From Akebia trifoliata (Eukaryota; Streptophyta; Magnoliopsida; Ranunculales; Lardizabalaceae): 64,000 nucleotides of DNA. The stretch is taken from positions 46,795,560 through 46,859,559 of the forward strand of contig CM030711.1 of the NCBI GenBank assembly GCA_017979445.1, read 5' to 3'. The stretch's first letter is position 1. Each line of letters starts with the position of its first letter. A program made the position numbers and the translations under genes. Positions 62,229 through 64,000 of the stretch are shown one piece after another. Below the pieces are notes generated by a model. It did no database searches, was not told where the DNA came from, and saw only the letters and a program-made list of their open reading frames with translations.

Positions 62229-62366
62229 GACCCTCTCAGTAGTTTCCCACAGCTTTATTGAACCGCAAAAGTAAAGAGTTAAAAACACTTCACCATTGGT
62301 GAAACTCAACAATTCCACGAACCATGCAGTTCAAGAAAGCTGTGGAAGAATACAAAGAGGACCATT
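62229..62366 (-). ncRNA. MIR396a: MIR396 precursor (miR396a type)
   Basis: On the minus strand the mature 21-mer at 62327-62347 (starts UUCCACAGCUUUCUUG, ends AACUG) is identical to canonical miR396a. The star at 62243-62263 (GUUCAAUAAAGCUGUGGG...) has the usual family sequence. The arms pair from about GGUCCUCUUUGUAUUC at the base to beyond the duplex (ACUGCA with the complement of ACCGCA), giving a long plant-type foldback. The predicted transcript starts far upstream, near 63000, and passes through GA/CT-rich tandem repeats. Its targets are GRF mRNAs by family knowledge. Confidence 0.96.
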
Positions 62367-62379
62367 TGTAGATACTCCA

Positions 62380-62975
62380 AAAATTGATTCTCCCAACCCA
62401 TGATCTAACTCTAAGAGAGAGAGAGAGAGAGAGAGTTTAAAAGAGAAGTGGGTTGAGAGAGAGAAGACAGATCTGACCTCTCCCAAGGATTGTATTCTTC
62501 CAACCATGACCCAACCCTAGAAAGGGCGAGAGAGAGAGAGAGAGTTTAAAAGAGAAGTGGGTTTAGAGAGAGAAGACAGATCTGACCTCTCCCAAGGATT
62601 GTATTCTTCCAACCATGACCCAACCCTAAAATGGGTGTGAGAGAGAGAGAGAGAGATGAAGGAAAGGGGGAGATTAAGAGAGAGTGGGTTGAAGAGATAC
62701 AGCTATGACCTCTTAAGGATTGGATTCTCCCAGCCACGATTCAACCCTAAAAGGGTTTGTTGAGAGAGAGGGACCTCTCAAGAAGTAGCTTCTTGTAACC
62801 CATAATCCAACCGTAAAAGGGTTTTTGAGAGAAAAGTAGCCTTAGGGTTGCTAGAGAGAGAGAGAGAGAGATGAGCCGAAGGAGAAGAGGAGAGAAATCT
62901 GTTGAGAGAGAGATCGATCTACCGAGGAGGACTAGATTCTCCTAACCCAGGATCCAACCCTAACAAACCTGAAGA
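62380..62975. repeat. GA-rich tandem repeats in the MIR396a leader, period about 110 bp
   Basis: About six units begin with a TTCTNCCAACCCATGANCCAACCC-like core (near 62388, 62496, 62605, 62727, 62789, 62937). Each continues with (GA)n, AGAAGTGGGTT and ATCTGACCTCTC. The two units nearest the hairpin are nearly identical over about 100 bp; those further away are progressively diverged. The array lies between the predicted transcription start and the hairpin. Confidence 0.88.
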
Positions 62976-63029
62976 GAGAGAGAGAAAAAGATGGAGGAGA
63001 AGTAGGTTTACAGTTAGGGAAGGAACAAG

Positions 63030-63037
63030 TATTTATA
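63030..63037 (-). promoter_or_regulatory. Candidate TATA box of MIR396a
   Basis: CTATAAATAC on the minus strand, a consensus plant TATA box, followed about 30 nt later by a pyrimidine-rich start region (near 63000). The hairpin begins about 630 nt further on. I saw no comparable TATA between the repeats and the hairpin. Confidence 0.55.
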
Positions 63038-64000
63038 GAAGAATTCAGAAGATTTTTAACCCAATCCCGAGAAGAATATTAGGCCCCGACTTTTCCCCAC
63101 CAACTCAAAAGCTGACCACCTTTAAACATTAACCTCCCAAAAATAAAAATTTTAATAAAATAAAAAAATTAATCAGCTATGATCCATCCTACCTCATCCA
63201 ACGGTTACTGGTAGCCCTGATGGGATACAAGAGTGGGACCCACATCAGATTTTCCCTTAAAAGATATCTCCCTTCAAAATCTTGTGTTATTAATGCATTG
63301 AATCTATATATGGTCTGAAAACTAAATCCAATTGGATCTTTTTCGAGATCCCATGTCAAATTTATCGATCGATCGAGTTTTATTTGATAAAAATATAGAT
63401 GGAAATCTTGTATTTAATAATGTAATTTATATATTTTTGCATGTATGGTATTTTATCGAATCAGTACTAATTTAAGATCAGTACTGATTCGATAAATTAT
63501 CAAATCGGATTTTTATCAAAATCAAAATCCTTAATCTAAACTCAAATCCAAAGTTATCGGATCAATAAGTATCGAATTTTGGATCTGATCGAATCCATTT
63601 ACTACTTTACCCAATCCCCCCCCCCCCCCTGTCATAAACCCTAATTTCAAAATTATAAGTTAAATTAAAACCAAATTAATGGTTCAAAGTCCTAGGCCAC
63701 ATGCGTGCATGTGATAGTGGCCCACCAGTGGAGCGTGTGAGTGACATACACCCCGTTTTTCCCGGAGGGAGGTCGTATTGTCGGAGTACTGTTTGCAGAC
63801 ATTTCTACTTGTAGAGTGTGCTCTCTCTTACAACACAGAAGAGATTGGGTGTAGGGAAAGAGGGGTGTGGGGTGCGCATGTTAAGACCCTGCGCCCACAT
63901 AAGATAGTGGGTTACCGACTAATAGAGCTGGCAAAGACTAATTAGACCAACTTTTTTCTAAGCACACAGACATGCCAGACACCATTCAACCCCTTTTGTC
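63038..64000. other. Upstream region of MIR396a, no gene seen
   Basis: Contains the inverted repeat above and a C tract at about 63609-63629. No recognisable gene up to the window edge. Confidence 0.5.
63452..63496. repeat. Perfect 17-bp inverted repeat
   Basis: TTTATCGAATCAGTACT (63452-63468) and its exact complement (63480-63496) flank an 11-nt loop. AT-rich sequence containing GATTCGAT words lies around it, so it may be the remnant of an inverted-repeat element. Confidence 0.7.

Overview
This is nuclear DNA from a flowering plant. Genes have GT-AG introns with T-rich acceptors, the sequence is AT-rich, plant transposon families are abundant, and the recognisable genes (a chloroplast-type DnaJ, an EREX-type PX protein, a membrane-anchored calmodulin-like protein and miR396 precursors) are land-plant genes. 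The long introns and sparse genes suggest a large, non-grass genome. I cannot name the species.

Left part (1-27 kb) holds all the protein genes. The last nine exons of a plastid DnaJ co-chaperone (DJA7-like) run on + from 387 to 7808; the transit peptide and most of the J domain lie left of the window. A single-exon calmodulin-like gene (225 aa, four EF-hands, N-terminal hydrophobic anchor) lies on - at 11765-12442. A complete 10-exon EREX-like gene (720 aa; PX domain, then coiled coils) lies on - at 15471-26877. The introns contain a 5S rRNA-derived sequence, decayed LINE 3' ends and SINEs. A 993-bp hAT-type element with a perfect 8-bp target duplication sits between the first two genes.

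Right part (27-64 kb) has no convincing protein gene but carries three separate MIR396 precursors: 32465-32586 (-, mature variant with G at position 7), about 51340-51445 (+, canonical miR396b type) and 62229-62366 (-, canonical miR396a type). Each has a candidate TATA box and a foldback with the star arm. The 62.3-kb locus has an unusually long leader made of ~110-bp GA-rich tandem repeats, two of which carry a 13-nt stretch complementary to the base of the hairpin in the same predicted transcript. One orphan exon-like ORF lies at 40769-40985.

The rest of the right part is a patchwork of non-autonomous DNA transposons, several defined to the base by target duplications (31871-32046, 47451-47863, 53092-53583, 54427-54517), plus SINEs, tandem duplications and microsatellites. 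The DnaJ acts in the plastid, EREX in endosomal traffic and the CML in calcium signalling, so they look like unrelated neighbours. The three MIR396 loci would converge on the same targets, the GRF transcription factors known for this family.
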